A program made the position numbers and the translations under genes. Source: JAJDAT01 sp964344185 (lineage in GTDB: Bacteria; Nitrospinota; Nitrospinia; Nitrospinales; JAJDAT01). Taken from it: 64,000 nt of DNA. The stretch's first letter is position 1, and the number at the start of each line of letters is the position of its first letter. This document shows positions 9,789-18,943 of this stretch, one piece after another. The notes beneath the pieces are model-generated. The model had not been told where the DNA came from. It made no database searches and saw only the letters and a list, made by a program, of their open reading frames with translations. The DNA is taken from positions 1 to 64,000 of the forward strand of contig CAYFMN010000001.1 of NCBI GenBank assembly GCA_964344185.1, read 5' to 3'.

Positions 9789-10435
9789 GTTTTAACCTAT
9801 TTATCGTTTTTTTTATGAATGAGTTTGCTAAGAAAACTTTCTAAAAGTCCTAGGGACTACGCTCAATAATAGTGTGTTTTTTGATAGATAATATTGATTT
9901 AAAAATTCATACAGCCCATTGATGCATTGATTTAGATCAGCGAAGAAATATTTTTTGAGCAACGTCCGCGCTTTGGGTCGGAAGCAATCGTTCTGCGCAT
10001 TTTTATGTAGCCTAAGCTTTTGATTATAAAACATATAAGAAAGACTCGCGGCGCCAAACAGTTCGGATTTGTCCTGTGTTTTAAATTCTTTAGAGCGGGA
10101 TACAAGCGTGTAGCTTAGGCGTATTCAGCTCACTTCGAAAGTTATGCCTATTGGCATCGCTGACAAATGGATATTTAGTGATGCTGTGACTACTTTCAAA
10201 TATGTTGCCATCCTTTAATAATGGTTTAAGTGGATTAATTGTTTGAGGACAACTTTGCACGTAATTAACTCCTAAGAAGAATTCCAATTGAGTTCAACTT
10301 CTTTAAAAAAGTTTAAGCTACTTTGACAAAAAAAATTTTGGTAGTCAATATTTTGTTTTTTCAAAAAACAAAATATCTAAGTTATTTTTCTAACTATTTC
10401 AAAACTTTGAAGTTAAGGAAGAAATTTACAACTTA
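9789..10435. other. Gene-poor 640-bp interval between the cassette and yejF
   Basis: Two short minus-strand frames (9828-10034 and 10090-10287) lack ribosome sites, domain character or convincing composition, and I do not call them genes. The interval includes the upstream region of the hydrolase-PIN gene, so its promoter should lie in about 9790-9900, but no clear -35/-10 pair stands out. The right end contains the perfect AT palindrome at 10348-10376. Confidence 0.45.
10348..10376. terminator. Perfect AT palindrome downstream of yejF
   Basis: ATATTTTGTTTTTT and its exact reverse complement AAAAAACAAAATAT flank a single C: 14-bp arms with a 1-base centre, about 57 bases past the yejF stop on the minus strand. 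It could end yejABEF transcription or bind a protein. It lacks the GC-rich stem of a typical intrinsic terminator. Confidence 0.35.
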
Positions 10436-12433
10436 TAAAGCATGGCAGCGGGCGTAATCTGAATTTGTACCGTTTTCATCAGGGTAGGTTGTTTGGCATT
10501 TGGTTCTTAAAGGCGAACCTTCTGGTTCATTGAGAAAAATGGGACACCTTGGATGAAAGTGACACCCTTTTGGCGGGTAAAGCGGGGAGGGGACGTCGCC
10601 GACTAACGGTTCAAACTCTTTCCTTTCCGTTAAACTGGGAACCGCTTCTAAAAGCGATTTGGTGTATGGGTGCCTGGGGTTGTTAAAAATTTCTTTTACC
10701 GGTCCATACTCAACAATTCTTCCTAAATACATAATTCCTACGGTATCCGCTATATAACGTACAACGCTCAGATTATGCGTTATAAATAAATAGGTGAGTT
10801 GCTTTTTATGTTGCAGATCGCGCAGGAGGTTTAAAACCTGGGCTTGCACCGAAACGTCTAAAGCGCTTGTGGGTTCGTCTAATAAAATAAATTCCGGTTC
10901 TAAAATTAAGGCGCGGGCGATTCCTATTCGCTGTCTTTGCCCTCCAGAAAACTCATGAGGATAACGCTCCACTACCGTTGGCGGCAGGCCTACTTCGGCT
11001 AATGCGTTTTCCACTTTTTTAAGTTTTTCGGAATCTGATAAATTCGGATAATGCACTCGTAAACCTTCGCCGACTATTTCTTCTATTGTCATTCTTGGAG
11101 AAAGAGCGCCGTATGGATCTTGAAAAACCGCTTGCAAGTATTTTCTAATTTGTTTTAATTTTGGCGTATCCAGTTCTAAAATATTTTTATTTTGATATAA
11201 AACCTTACCGTCGGCTTGAGCGTTTAACCTTAAAATAGACTCTCCCAAAGTCGTTTTGCCGCATCCGGATTCTCCTACAAGTCCTAAAGTCGAACCTTTT
11301 TTTAGTTCTATATCGACATCGTCGACTGCCTTTACGTAAGCCGCAATACGGCGAAAAACTCCACGCCGCACCGGAAACCAGGTTTTAAGGTTTTTGGTTT
11401 CAATCAAGATTTCCGGCAATACATTTCTTTTAGGAGCGAGCCGTTTCTCATCCGTTGTAGTTTCGATAGATTGACCGTCTTCTAATAAGTGACAAGCGGC
11501 TTTATGACCCGGGCTAACAGAATGCAACGGGCTTTCGGTTTTGCATTTATCAAACGCTTTGGGGCATCTATCATAGAAAAGGCATCCCTCGCCATATTCT
11601 GTCGCCGGAGGAACGATGCCTTTGATCGTGTTTAAATAATATTCAGAATCGTCAACTTTGGGAATAGAATCAAATAATTTACGCGTGTAGGGATGGGCGC
11701 GTTCCTGGAGAATTTGCTCTCTTTCTCCTTGTTCGACAATTTTTCCGGCATACATGACGCAGATTTCATCCGCCATTTGATTAACGATTCCCAAATCATG
11801 CGTTATCAGGAGAATCGCCATTCCGGTTTCATTTTGCAGTTCTTCCATAAGCCTTAGGACTTGCGCCTGGATGGTAACGTCTAGCGCTGTGGTCGGCTCG
11901 TCGGCGATTAATATTTTTGGTTCGCAGGCTAAAGCCATAGCGATCATAACGCGTTGTTTCATTCCTCCCGATAGTTCGTGAGGAAAGTTGTCAATGCGGT
12001 TTTCAGGGTCGGGGATTCCAACTTGTTTGAGTAATTCGAGCGCTCTAGCGCGAGCAGGACCTTTCTCCAGTTTACGATGAAGTCTTAGCGGTTCTTCTAA
12101 TTGGTTTCCTATGCGGTAAAGGGGATTCAGGGAAGTCATCGGTTCTTGAAAGATCATGCCAATATCATTACCGCGGATATCGCGCATTTCATCTTCCGAA
12201 AACTTCATTAAATCCTTGCCGTCGAAGTTGATTTGGCCATCGGGATGGTATCCGTTTTCAGCTATCAAACGCATGATCGAATAAGCGGTTTGACTTTTCC
12301 CGCACCCAGACTCACCGACAAGGGCCAACGTTTTTCCGGGATGGAGTTCAAAAGAAACTCCATTTACCGCTTTGGCAGTTTTATCGAATCCGACTCGAAA
12401 ATGGGTTTTTAAGTTGTGTACGTTTAGAAGCAT
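10433..12433 (-). CDS. yejF: Peptide ABC transporter, fused double ATP-binding subunit, YejF-like
   Basis: The energising subunit of a peptide importer, with two complete ABC ATPase domains in one 666-residue chain, as in YejF. The first half has Walker A GESGCGKS (40-47), signature LSGGMKQR and Walker B ILIADEP. The second has GESGCGKT (about 385-392), signature FSGGQRQRIGIARAL and ILLDEP. Each half ends with the oligopeptide-ABC C-terminal cysteine-bearing tail (GCLFYDRCP; GCHFHPRCP), a family trait that may bind an iron-sulfur cluster. It is last in the yejA-yejB-yejE-yejF order, 21 bp after yejE, so it is probably one transcript. No missing motif is seen. Confidence 0.93.
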   Translation of the reverse strand: MLLNVHNLKTHFRVGFDKTAKAVNGVSFELHPGKTLALVGESGCGKSQTAYSIMRLIAENGYHPDGQINFDGKDLMKFSEDEMRDIRGNDIGMIFQEPMTSLNPLYRIGNQLEEPLRLHRKLEKGPARARALELLKQVGIPDPENRIDNFPHELSGGMKQRVMIAMALACEPKILIADEPTTALDVTIQAQVLRLMEELQNETGMAILLITHDLGIVNQMADEICVMYAGKIVEQGEREQILQERAHPYTRKLFDSIPKVDDSEYYLNTIKGIVPPATEYGEGCLFYDRCPKAFDKCKTESPLHSVSPGHKAACHLLEDGQSIETTTDEKRLAPKRNVLPEILIETKNLKTWFPVRRGVFRRIAAYVKAVDDVDIELKKGSTLGLVGESGCGKTTLGESILRLNAQADGKVLYQNKNILELDTPKLKQIRKYLQAVFQDPYGALSPRMTIEEIVGEGLRVHYPNLSDSEKLKKVENALAEVGLPPTVVERYPHEFSGGQRQRIGIARALILEPEFILLDEPTSALDVSVQAQVLNLLRDLQHKKQLTYLFITHNLSVVRYIADTVGIMYLGRIVEYGPVKEIFNNPRHPYTKSLLEAVPSLTERKEFEPLVGDVPSPLYPPKGCHFHPRCPIFLNEPEGSPLRTKCQTTYPDENGTNSDYARCHAL

Positions 12434-12454
12434 AAAATAAGTTTATTTATCCGC

Positions 12455-13771
12455 TTAATTCTTTTTCGGATCAAAAGCGTTGCGAACCCCTTCTCCAACA
12501 AATGTAAGTAGAGATAACGTTATCGTTAAAGTAAGAAAAGTCGGTAAAATTATCCAGTCAGCCTGTAAATTGTTTTTTCCTTGAGACAATAACTCGCCTA
12601 TGCTGGGAGAAGGACTGGGAACGCCTAAATTAAGATAATCCAGGCTGACCAACGCCAATATGCCCGCAGTCACTTCAAATGGAAAGAATGTGACTACTGG
12701 AGTCAAAGAGTTAGGCAGTATATGACGCCTCATGATTTCGAAGTTTGAGACACCCATTGCTTTTGCCGCTTTGACGTATTCCAGGTTTCTTGATTTCAAA
12801 AACTCAGCCCTGATATAAGCGGCAATACCCATCCAGGCGGTAAGGTTTAATATAAAAAATAACAGGAGCAATGATGGAGTCAGCAAAGAACTGAGAATGA
12901 TTAATAAATAGAGCCTTGGCATCGAGCCCCAAATTTCGATAAATCTTTGTCCGATTAAATCAATCCAGCCTCCAAAATATCCCTGAACGCCGCCGAGCAT
13001 ACATCCCACAATGGTGCCGGTAATCGCCAGACTCAAGCCAAATATCAGCGATATTCTGAATCCATAAATTAGTCGAGCCAAAACGTCTCTTCCCCGGTCG
13101 TCCGTGCCCAAATAGTGCCCGTCCACCCATGAAGATAAAATAGTTTTTTCTTTATAGTTTTTTGTTTCATATGGAGCGGCTAAAGCCACAACGCCAGATT
13201 TGCTTTTGCTCGGTATATATTTGTAATCGTATTGAATTGGAGGCCAAATCATCCAATAGTCGCGGGGTTTTAACGCTTCTGAGTCATTCTTTGAATCGAC
13301 ATTGGAAGTTGCCGGTTGGGTCTTAGCGGATTCATTAATATCTTCTTCGAAATCGCCGAGGTCTAAGGTCAACGAATTTTCTTCGGAAACATCTGATTCT
13401 TCTTCAAAATCATCCATTCCCAATGAAAGCGGGTCGTCCTCAAAATCGTCAAGCTTTATTAAGCCGGAGTTTTCGCTTTGTTTAACGGGTTGATAAGCTA
13501 TTGGCTCTCCAGATAATAATCTTTTAAAAGAGTCCGATTTATAATCCGGTTCGCTGGGAAGACTGCCGCCAAAATCTTTCTCGCTGTATCGCTTAAATAT
13601 TGGAAAGTAAAAAGAACCGTCCACCGATAAAATTATCGGACGCACATTACAAAGAAGCTCGGTAGGCAGCGTTAAAATAAAAACTATGAAAAGGAATAGA
13701 AAGCTTCTAAAAGCTCTTTTATCCGCCTTGAATTTGGTAATTTTTGTTTGAAAATCTTTTCCTAGTCGCAT
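12455..13771 (-). CDS. yejE: Peptide ABC transporter permease, YejE-like, with an acidic insert
   Basis: An inner-membrane permease of the Yej peptide importer (438 residues). One N-terminal membrane helix (about 21-42) precedes a periplasmic loop, then the binding-protein-dependent transport domain with about five helices starting at GTDDRGRDVLARLIYGFRIS. The family motifs FGGS, MIWPPIQYDY and EYVKAAKAMGVSNFEIMRRHILPN are present. The oddity is residues about 98-168, an acidic insert with a DDFE-type motif three times (LDDFEDD 107-113, MDDFEEE 119-125, GDFEED 139-144), which the E. coli protein as I remember it lacks. It is 6 bp downstream of yejB. Assignment is secure; the role of the insert is unknown. 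Confidence 0.92.
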   Translation of the reverse strand: MRLGKDFQTKITKFKADKRAFRSFLFLFIVFILTLPTELLCNVRPIILSVDGSFYFPIFKRYSEKDFGGSLPSEPDYKSDSFKRLLSGEPIAYQPVKQSENSGLIKLDDFEDDPLSLGMDDFEEESDVSEENSLTLDLGDFEEDINESAKTQPATSNVDSKNDSEALKPRDYWMIWPPIQYDYKYIPSKSKSGVVALAAPYETKNYKEKTILSSWVDGHYLGTDDRGRDVLARLIYGFRISLIFGLSLAITGTIVGCMLGGVQGYFGGWIDLIGQRFIEIWGSMPRLYLLIILSSLLTPSLLLLFFILNLTAWMGIAAYIRAEFLKSRNLEYVKAAKAMGVSNFEIMRRHILPNSLTPVVTFFPFEVTAGILALVSLDYLNLGVPSPSPSIGELLSQGKNNLQADWIILPTFLTLTITLSLLTFVGEGVRNAFDPKKN

Positions 13772-13777
13772 AAGAAG

Positions 13778-14917
13778 TTACCCCTGCGATTCCTCAAAGG
13801 ATATTCTTCTATCTACAATCACATAGGAGATGTCCGTTAATAACTGTCCGATCAACGCAATTAAGGTAAAAATAAATAAAGAACCCAAGACAATAGGGTA
13901 ATCCCTTTGTATAACAGCCTGATATGACAATAACCCCAATCCATCCAGAGTGAAAATTTGCTCTAATAACAAAGAACCCGTAAAAAACATGGAAAGGAAG
14001 CCAATTGGGAAACCTGTAATTAGCGGAATCAATGAGTTTTTAAGGATATGTTTAAACAAAACTGTGTTTTCCGACAATCCCTTCGCCCGTGCGGTGATCA
14101 CATATTGTTTTTTCATTTCTTCTAAAATGGAGTTTTTTGTCAACATGGTGAGAGTGGCAAAACTACCAAGCATGTAACAAAATAAAGGCGCGGCGAGATG
14201 GTGCAGATAGTCTAAAAGTTTTTTCCAACTAGACCAACTTTCGTAACCGGGAGTCCCCGCCGAAGTCAATCCAGAAAGCGGTATCAGATGTGCGATAGCC
14301 TTATCGCCGGGGCCTAAGAACACAATTAAAAAAATTGCGACGACAAACCCTGGAGCGCTGTATCCAATCAAAACAATTACGCTGGTAATTGTGTCAAAGC
14401 GTTCTCCGTTTTTTACGGCTTTGGCAATACCTAAGATAATACAAACGATGTACGAGATAAAAAAACTGGCGACGCCAAGAGATAAAGAGACTGGCAGTTT
14501 TTCTTTAACTAATTCAAGAACTGTTTTATTCCGGTAAAAGGAGTTCCCAAATTTAAAAACCAGAAAACCGTCCCAATTATCGTGGTTAAAAAATCTATCT
14601 AAAAATGGATCTTTTGGGTTTTTGGGGGAATACCACAAAAAAGTTCGAAGATAACGCTCAAATACTGGCCTGTCTAAATGATAAACTTTTTTGAGTTTTT
14701 CAAGTTGCTCCGGGTCAATCTCATTTCCGGACTTATTGCCTCTAACAGAACCGGCCCCTCCCGCTTCGGAAACCGCTCCCGCATGACCTTTTAATTGCGC
14801 CTTTATTTGATCGATGGGACCTCCAGGCACAAACTGCGTAATGATAAAAGTAATGGTGACAATTCCAATTAAGGTAGGAAACATCAATAATAGGCGGCGG
14901 ATAATATAACTAACCAT
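13778..14917 (-). CDS. yejB: Peptide ABC transporter permease, YejB-like
   Basis: An inner-membrane permease of 379 residues. The first helix MVSYIIRRLLLMFPTLIGIV carries the standard DppB/YejB N-terminus. The long periplasmic segment (about 30-150) contains PGGPIDQIKAQL and KVYHLDRPVFERYLRTF, which are YejB-type features. The transport domain has about five helices and the EAA-like loop YVITARAKGLSENTVLFKHILKNSLIP, which contacts the ATPase. It lies 41 bp downstream of yejA and 6 bp upstream of yejE. A glycine/alanine-rich stretch (GHAGAVSEAGGAGSV, about 44-58) in the loop is a little longer than usual. Confidence 0.93.
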   Translation of the reverse strand: MVSYIIRRLLLMFPTLIGIVTITFIITQFVPGGPIDQIKAQLKGHAGAVSEAGGAGSVRGNKSGNEIDPEQLEKLKKVYHLDRPVFERYLRTFLWYSPKNPKDPFLDRFFNHDNWDGFLVFKFGNSFYRNKTVLELVKEKLPVSLSLGVASFFISYIVCIILGIAKAVKNGERFDTITSVIVLIGYSAPGFVVAIFLIVFLGPGDKAIAHLIPLSGLTSAGTPGYESWSSWKKLLDYLHHLAAPLFCYMLGSFATLTMLTKNSILEEMKKQYVITARAKGLSENTVLFKHILKNSLIPLITGFPIGFLSMFFTGSLLLEQIFTLDGLGLLSYQAVIQRDYPIVLGSLFIFTLIALIGQLLTDISYVIVDRRISFEESQG

Positions 14918-14958
14918 TAGAATTGCCTTAAGAGCTTGGAGGTAACTTTATTAACAAA

Positions 14959-16824
14959 TTAGAGCAAAGAGCTTTTTGTTTTTCTGGCTTCCTTTAGTTT
15001 TTTAGCTTTTGCAGGGTCTTCCCACCACCATTCAATAATGTTGTTTAGAGTAGGGGCTTGGGAAGGGTTTTTCTCTGGCCTGGAAAACCGGTTCCAATAG
15101 ACAACCCTGTCGTAAGAGATATACCAATGAGGCACGGTAATAAATTGATGAGTCAGGATTCGGTCCAAAGCTTGAATATTATCGACTAATTTTTTCCGTG
15201 TATCGGCAGAGACAATGACTTCTATCAATTCGTCAATTGCTGGATTGGATATTCCGGATATATTTCTTGAACCAGGCGTTTTGGCCGCTTCGCTTCCCCA
15301 AAAATCTCTTTGTTCGTTTCCTGGAGAACGGCTTTGGGGATAATTGAAAACAATCATGTCAAATTTAAAACTACGGACTCTCTCTTCGTATTCCGCAGGT
15401 TGAACAAGTTTTATGGTCAGATCTACGCCAATTTTTTTTAAATTGTTTTTATAAGGTTCAGAAATCCGTTGCCATTGTGGATTATTTAAAAGCAATTCGA
15501 TATTAAATTTTTTGCCGTTTTTTTCTCGAATACCGTCTTCTCCCACTTTCCATCCGGTCGAATCCAGCAGTTTGTTGGCGACAGCAATATTTCTTGCCAA
15601 TGGTTGTCCTTGACCTGGAGCGCCAACGGGTTTAGTCAAGGCGGTCTTTGGTACCGCAGAGCCGTATTTTTTGCGCAAGTCCAATAAGATCTTTTTTACA
15701 TTTCCTTGAGGAACTCCCTGGGATTTCATTTCCTCATTATTATCAAAATAACAATCGTTGCGGGTATATTGCCCATAAAACAGGTTTTTGTTACTCCAAT
15801 CAAAATCAAATACCATTGCGATAGCGGCTCTTATTTTTCTGGAATTGAAAAAATCGTTCCTCAGGTTTAAAACATAACCTTGCATACCGGCAACCCGCTT
15901 ATGCGGTATTTCATCTCGGATGTAATAACCTTTTTTTACAAAATCGCCTTTATAATCCAACGCCCAGTCCCTGGAACTGCTTATTTGCTCTGCGTCAATT
16001 GCTCCACCTTTGAATGCCTCTCGAATAGCTACGGGGTCCAGATAAATTTTCCAGGTAATTTTGTCAAAGTTATATCGACCTTGATTGATAGGAAGGTCTT
16101 TCCCCCACCAATTCGGATTTCGTTTGAGAGTGATGTATTTACCAAAATCATATTTTTCGACAATATAAGGTCCGCTGCCTACCGCTATTTCATCGAAGTC
16201 AGAGCCGAATTTTTTTCCGGGTTTACCATATATATGTTTTGGCAATATAGGCATTTGCCCTGTAATTAAAGGGAGTTCCTGATTAACGATTGCAAATGTA
16301 TATTTAACTTTATGGTCATCCAGTTTTTCCACATTTGATATATCTTTAAAATACTGTTTATAGAACGGATGGTATTCGGGGTCTTGAATCAATTTAAAGG
16401 AAAAAACAAAGTCTTCAGCGGTTACGGGATGACCATCTGAAAATTTAGCGTTTTTTCGGATATGATAAATCATTGTCATTCGATCTTGAGCCAAATCGAC
16501 CTTTTCAACTAAATTCCCATATTGAGAAAACGGTTCATCGTCGTCGCTCGAACTATCCATTGGAGTTTCAAAAACTAAAGTCCCAACCCCCGGCGCGACA
16601 ACGCCTTTAAGCGACATTGGGTTTAATTTTGTAAAAGCTCCATAGGAACTTAAAGTTAAATGCCCGCCTTTAGGAGCCGAAGGATTGGAGAAGTCATACG
16701 ATTGGCCAGATTTGTATTTTAACCCTGAAGGGCCATATATAGATAAACCATGCATTGGAGCCGCTAAAACCGACTGAGCCGTAAAAAATATAAATAGAAT
16801 TGCCAACCGCAAACTAAATTTCAT
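14959..16824 (-). CDS. yejA: Peptide ABC transporter substrate-binding protein, YejA-like
   Basis: A periplasmic peptide-binding protein (SBP_bac_5 family), 621 residues. It has a signal peptide ending near SVLA-APMHGL. Typical features are YGAFTKLNP, then the NAKFSDGHPVTAEDFVFSF block and a C-terminal AQTL-like core around SNPAIDELIEVI. The YejA type is favoured by the full yejABEF gene order. The frame opens at a TTG at 16851, but AGGAG at about 16833-16838 sits correctly before the ATG at 16824, so that start was chosen. It is the first gene of the operon; a perfect inverted repeat (16858-16890) lies just upstream and may be regulatory. Confidence 0.92.
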   Translation of the reverse strand: MKFSLRLAILFIFFTAQSVLAAPMHGLSIYGPSGLKYKSGQSYDFSNPSAPKGGHLTLSSYGAFTKLNPMSLKGVVAPGVGTLVFETPMDSSSDDDEPFSQYGNLVEKVDLAQDRMTMIYHIRKNAKFSDGHPVTAEDFVFSFKLIQDPEYHPFYKQYFKDISNVEKLDDHKVKYTFAIVNQELPLITGQMPILPKHIYGKPGKKFGSDFDEIAVGSGPYIVEKYDFGKYITLKRNPNWWGKDLPINQGRYNFDKITWKIYLDPVAIREAFKGGAIDAEQISSSRDWALDYKGDFVKKGYYIRDEIPHKRVAGMQGYVLNLRNDFFNSRKIRAAIAMVFDFDWSNKNLFYGQYTRNDCYFDNNEEMKSQGVPQGNVKKILLDLRKKYGSAVPKTALTKPVGAPGQGQPLARNIAVANKLLDSTGWKVGEDGIREKNGKKFNIELLLNNPQWQRISEPYKNNLKKIGVDLTIKLVQPAEYEERVRSFKFDMIVFNYPQSRSPGNEQRDFWGSEAAKTPGSRNISGISNPAIDELIEVIVSADTRKKLVDNIQALDRILTHQFITVPHWYISYDRVVYWNRFSRPEKNPSQAPTLNNIIEWWWEDPAKAKKLKEARKTKSSLL

Positions 16825-16857
16825 AAAATCGAATCTCCTAAAAAAGCGCAAAATTAT

Positions 16858-16890
16858 CCTGCTAAAACGTTTCTAGTATATTTTAGCAGG
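16858..16890. promoter_or_regulatory. Perfect inverted repeat upstream of yejA
   Basis: CCTGCTAAAA (16858-16867) and TTTTAGCAGG (16881-16890) are exact reverse complements around a 13-base centre, 34 bases before the yejA start and upstream of the divergent TPR gene. With no T-run after it, an operator or a 5'-UTR hairpin is more likely than a terminator. No regulator gene is adjacent. Confidence 0.45.
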
Positions 16891-17105
16891 ATGGAAGGCA
16901 AGTTTTAAGCTTTCTCTAGCCATTAGGATAAATCCCGAAAATTAAAATCTTATTAAGGTCAGATTAAAAAACCTTAAGAATGAAACTCAAATGATAAAAA
17001 ATTGTCAAAATTAAATCGTTAAAAAAATTTCTTTTTTATTCAATTTATTTATGTTATTTTTTGCATGCAAAACTTTAATAAAAAAAAGGCGAGAAGAGAA
17101 AAGAC

Positions 17106-18002
17106 ATGTCTCAAAACGATTTAGATGCTTGGATTGATGGATCTCAAAAACTCATTCTAAATGGTGAAATTGATCAAGCGCAACAAAATTTGGAAAATGC
17201 TTTAAAACATTTAAAAGATTCTGAAGATGATATTCGTCATGCTAAAGTATTAGAAAAACTGTCCATTATTAAAAGTATTCAAAAAAAAACTGATGAAGCC
17301 AAAGATCTAATCGAGAAGGCTTTGCAAATAAACGAAAAAAATAACAATTTTGAGGGGATGATTAACTGTTTTGGAAGATTGGGTTTTATTTCTCAAGATA
17401 ACAATGACTTGGAGAAAGCCATGGAGTATTATGAAGCTTCCCTAAGCTGTTCGGAAAAACTGGGAAACAAATCTTTAATCTCGTCATGTCTAAATAAAAT
17501 AGGTTATTGCTGGGTTGAGCAAAATAAAATTGAAAAAGGGATAGAGTACTACCACAAGGCTTTAAGTTTGGTCGTAGAAATTAATGATCGCAAACAACAA
17601 GGCCAGATATTTTCTAATATCGGAAGCGCTTATGAAAAAAATGAACAATTTGACGAAGCTATAGCGTCTTACGAAACTTCTTTTAAAATTTCTGGAGAAC
17701 CGGACGATTTTTCATCAGGTTTTTATAGAAAGAAACATATGATTGATCTATACGTTTCCAGGAACAAAAAGGACCGGGAAAAAATTAGTTCTATAGCCGA
17801 TCAATATTTGCATGAAGCTAAAAAACATCCCGCTAAATTTTCTAGGATTACGGCATTTGAGGAAATGGCTTCAATATATTTAGATCTAGGAGAAATTGAT
17901 AAAGTTAAAGAGTGTATTAAACAAGTTGATGAATATATCTTGGATATGGGAATACCTACTTCTGAAAAAATTAAGGAACTTAAATATATTTTAGGTATAT
18001 AA
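17106..18002 (+). CDS. Cytosolic TPR-repeat protein
   Basis: A 298-residue protein built almost wholly from tetratricopeptide repeats, with no signal peptide or membrane helix. Repeats of about 34-40 residues are visible as alternating A/G and Y/L positions, for example GLGFISQDNNDLEKAMEYYE-like units and IEKGIEYYHKALSLV, in the longer 40-residue style of LGN/Rap-type TPRs that bind protein partners. No catalytic domain is seen. It is divergent from yejA and separated from the next plus-strand gene by 261 bp, so it is probably a single-gene unit. A role as a protein-protein scaffold is family knowledge; the partner is unknown. Confidence 0.8.
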   Translation: MSQNDLDAWIDGSQKLILNGEIDQAQQNLENALKHLKDSEDDIRHAKVLEKLSIIKSIQKKTDEAKDLIEKALQINEKNNNFEGMINCFGRLGFISQDNNDLEKAMEYYEASLSCSEKLGNKSLISSCLNKIGYCWVEQNKIEKGIEYYHKALSLVVEINDRKQQGQIFSNIGSAYEKNEQFDEAIASYETSFKISGEPDDFSSGFYRKKHMIDLYVSRNKKDREKISSIADQYLHEAKKHPAKFSRITAFEEMASIYLDLGEIDKVKECIKQVDEYILDMGIPTSEKIKELKYILGI

Positions 18003-18112
18003 AGTAATTTATATTGAGCGTTTTTATATATTGACGCTTTAACAATCAAATCCTTCCTTTTCCGGCCCATTTATTGCTTCTAAATAAAGAGAAGTGAAAA
18101 TAGATTAGAGGG

Positions 18113-18160
18113 CTTTAATTAAACTCGATTTTCTTTATTTGAGTTTTAATATTTTTTTTA
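18113..18160 (+). terminator. Possible intrinsic terminator after the TPR gene
   Basis: ATTAAACTC (about 18117-18126) can pair with GAGTTTTAAT (18141-18150) and is followed by a run of eight Ts. The stem is AT-rich and lies about 115 bases past the TPR stop, so it is only a modest candidate. Confidence 0.35.
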
Positions 18161-18263
18161 TTCTTTGTAAATATTGAAAAAATACAACTTGGTTCCAGAA
18201 ACTCCTTTTACTATAATAACTTTCATATTTTTGAGTTGAAATTTTTAAGGAGGCTTATAGTCC

Positions 18264-18842
18264 ATGCCAAAAATGGGCATAAAAGCTAAGAGCCAAAAAG
18301 CTCTTGAGTTAATTGAAAAAGCCATAGAGGAAACGGTCATCATTCAAAGGCAAAGATCCTTAATAATCGGAAGGTGGGATTTCGTTGTATTCGGGCTTGG
18401 CAAAAAAAACGAAGTTGTGAGTCGTAAAGGATATGCCGAACAAGCGACTATTAAACGGGCGCCCGTTTATGTCGCTTCTTTGGGAGATTCAAGCCTTACG
18501 CAAGGCCAGGGAATTCCCATTGAGGAGTTGGTAGAAGAGGATCTACCTGAGGAATATATGGGTTTGGAAGTTTATCAAATCAATCCTTTGCGTCCTCTAG
18601 TCATTGAGGAAAAAAGAAAAGAAGAGGGCGGTACAAAAGTAATTGATAAAATTGTAAAGGAATATGAATCCGAAAATATTGCCATTATCCAAGCTCCTAA
18701 AGATAAAGATTGGCCAATTGCAGTTTTAAAGTATTTGACTCTTTGCGATAAAGATTTTCCAGATGCAGCGCTTCAGGCATTTTATGCCAAAAGAGGGTAT
18801 GGCGGAGGTCTTTCGGGAACTTCCTCAAATTTGATAAATTAA
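18264..18842 (+). CDS. Hypothetical protein upstream of the acetolactate-synthase-like gene
   Basis: I do not recognise this 192-residue protein. A strong ribosome site (AAGGAGG, 18249-18255) precedes the ATG. It is soluble and rather charged. The N-terminal 60 residues are basic, with IIGRWDFVVFGLGKK. A middle acidic segment reads EELVEEDLPEEYMGLEVY. A glycine-rich tail (AKRGYGGGLSGTSS) ends it. There is no signal peptide, membrane helix or metal motif. It lies 101 bp upstream of the TPP enzyme on the same strand and may be co-transcribed with it; a functional link is only suggested. Confidence 0.7.
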   Translation: MPKMGIKAKSQKALELIEKAIEETVIIQRQRSLIIGRWDFVVFGLGKKNEVVSRKGYAEQATIKRAPVYVASLGDSSLTQGQGIPIEELVEEDLPEEYMGLEVYQINPLRPLVIEEKRKEEGGTKVIDKIVKEYESENIAIIQAPKDKDWPIAVLKYLTLCDKDFPDAALQAFYAKRGYGGGLSGTSSNLIN

Positions 18843-18943
18843 ACCTCAGACACATACAGTTTACGAATCAAGAATAACTTGCAGTTATACAAAATCTGGT
18901 TGTAGTTTAAAAAGTTAATAATAAATATGAAAAAGGAGAAATC

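Noticed and set aside
9828..10287. Two short minus-strand frames (68 and 65 residues)
   Set aside because: No ribosome sites, no domain, odd composition; treated as non-coding interval.
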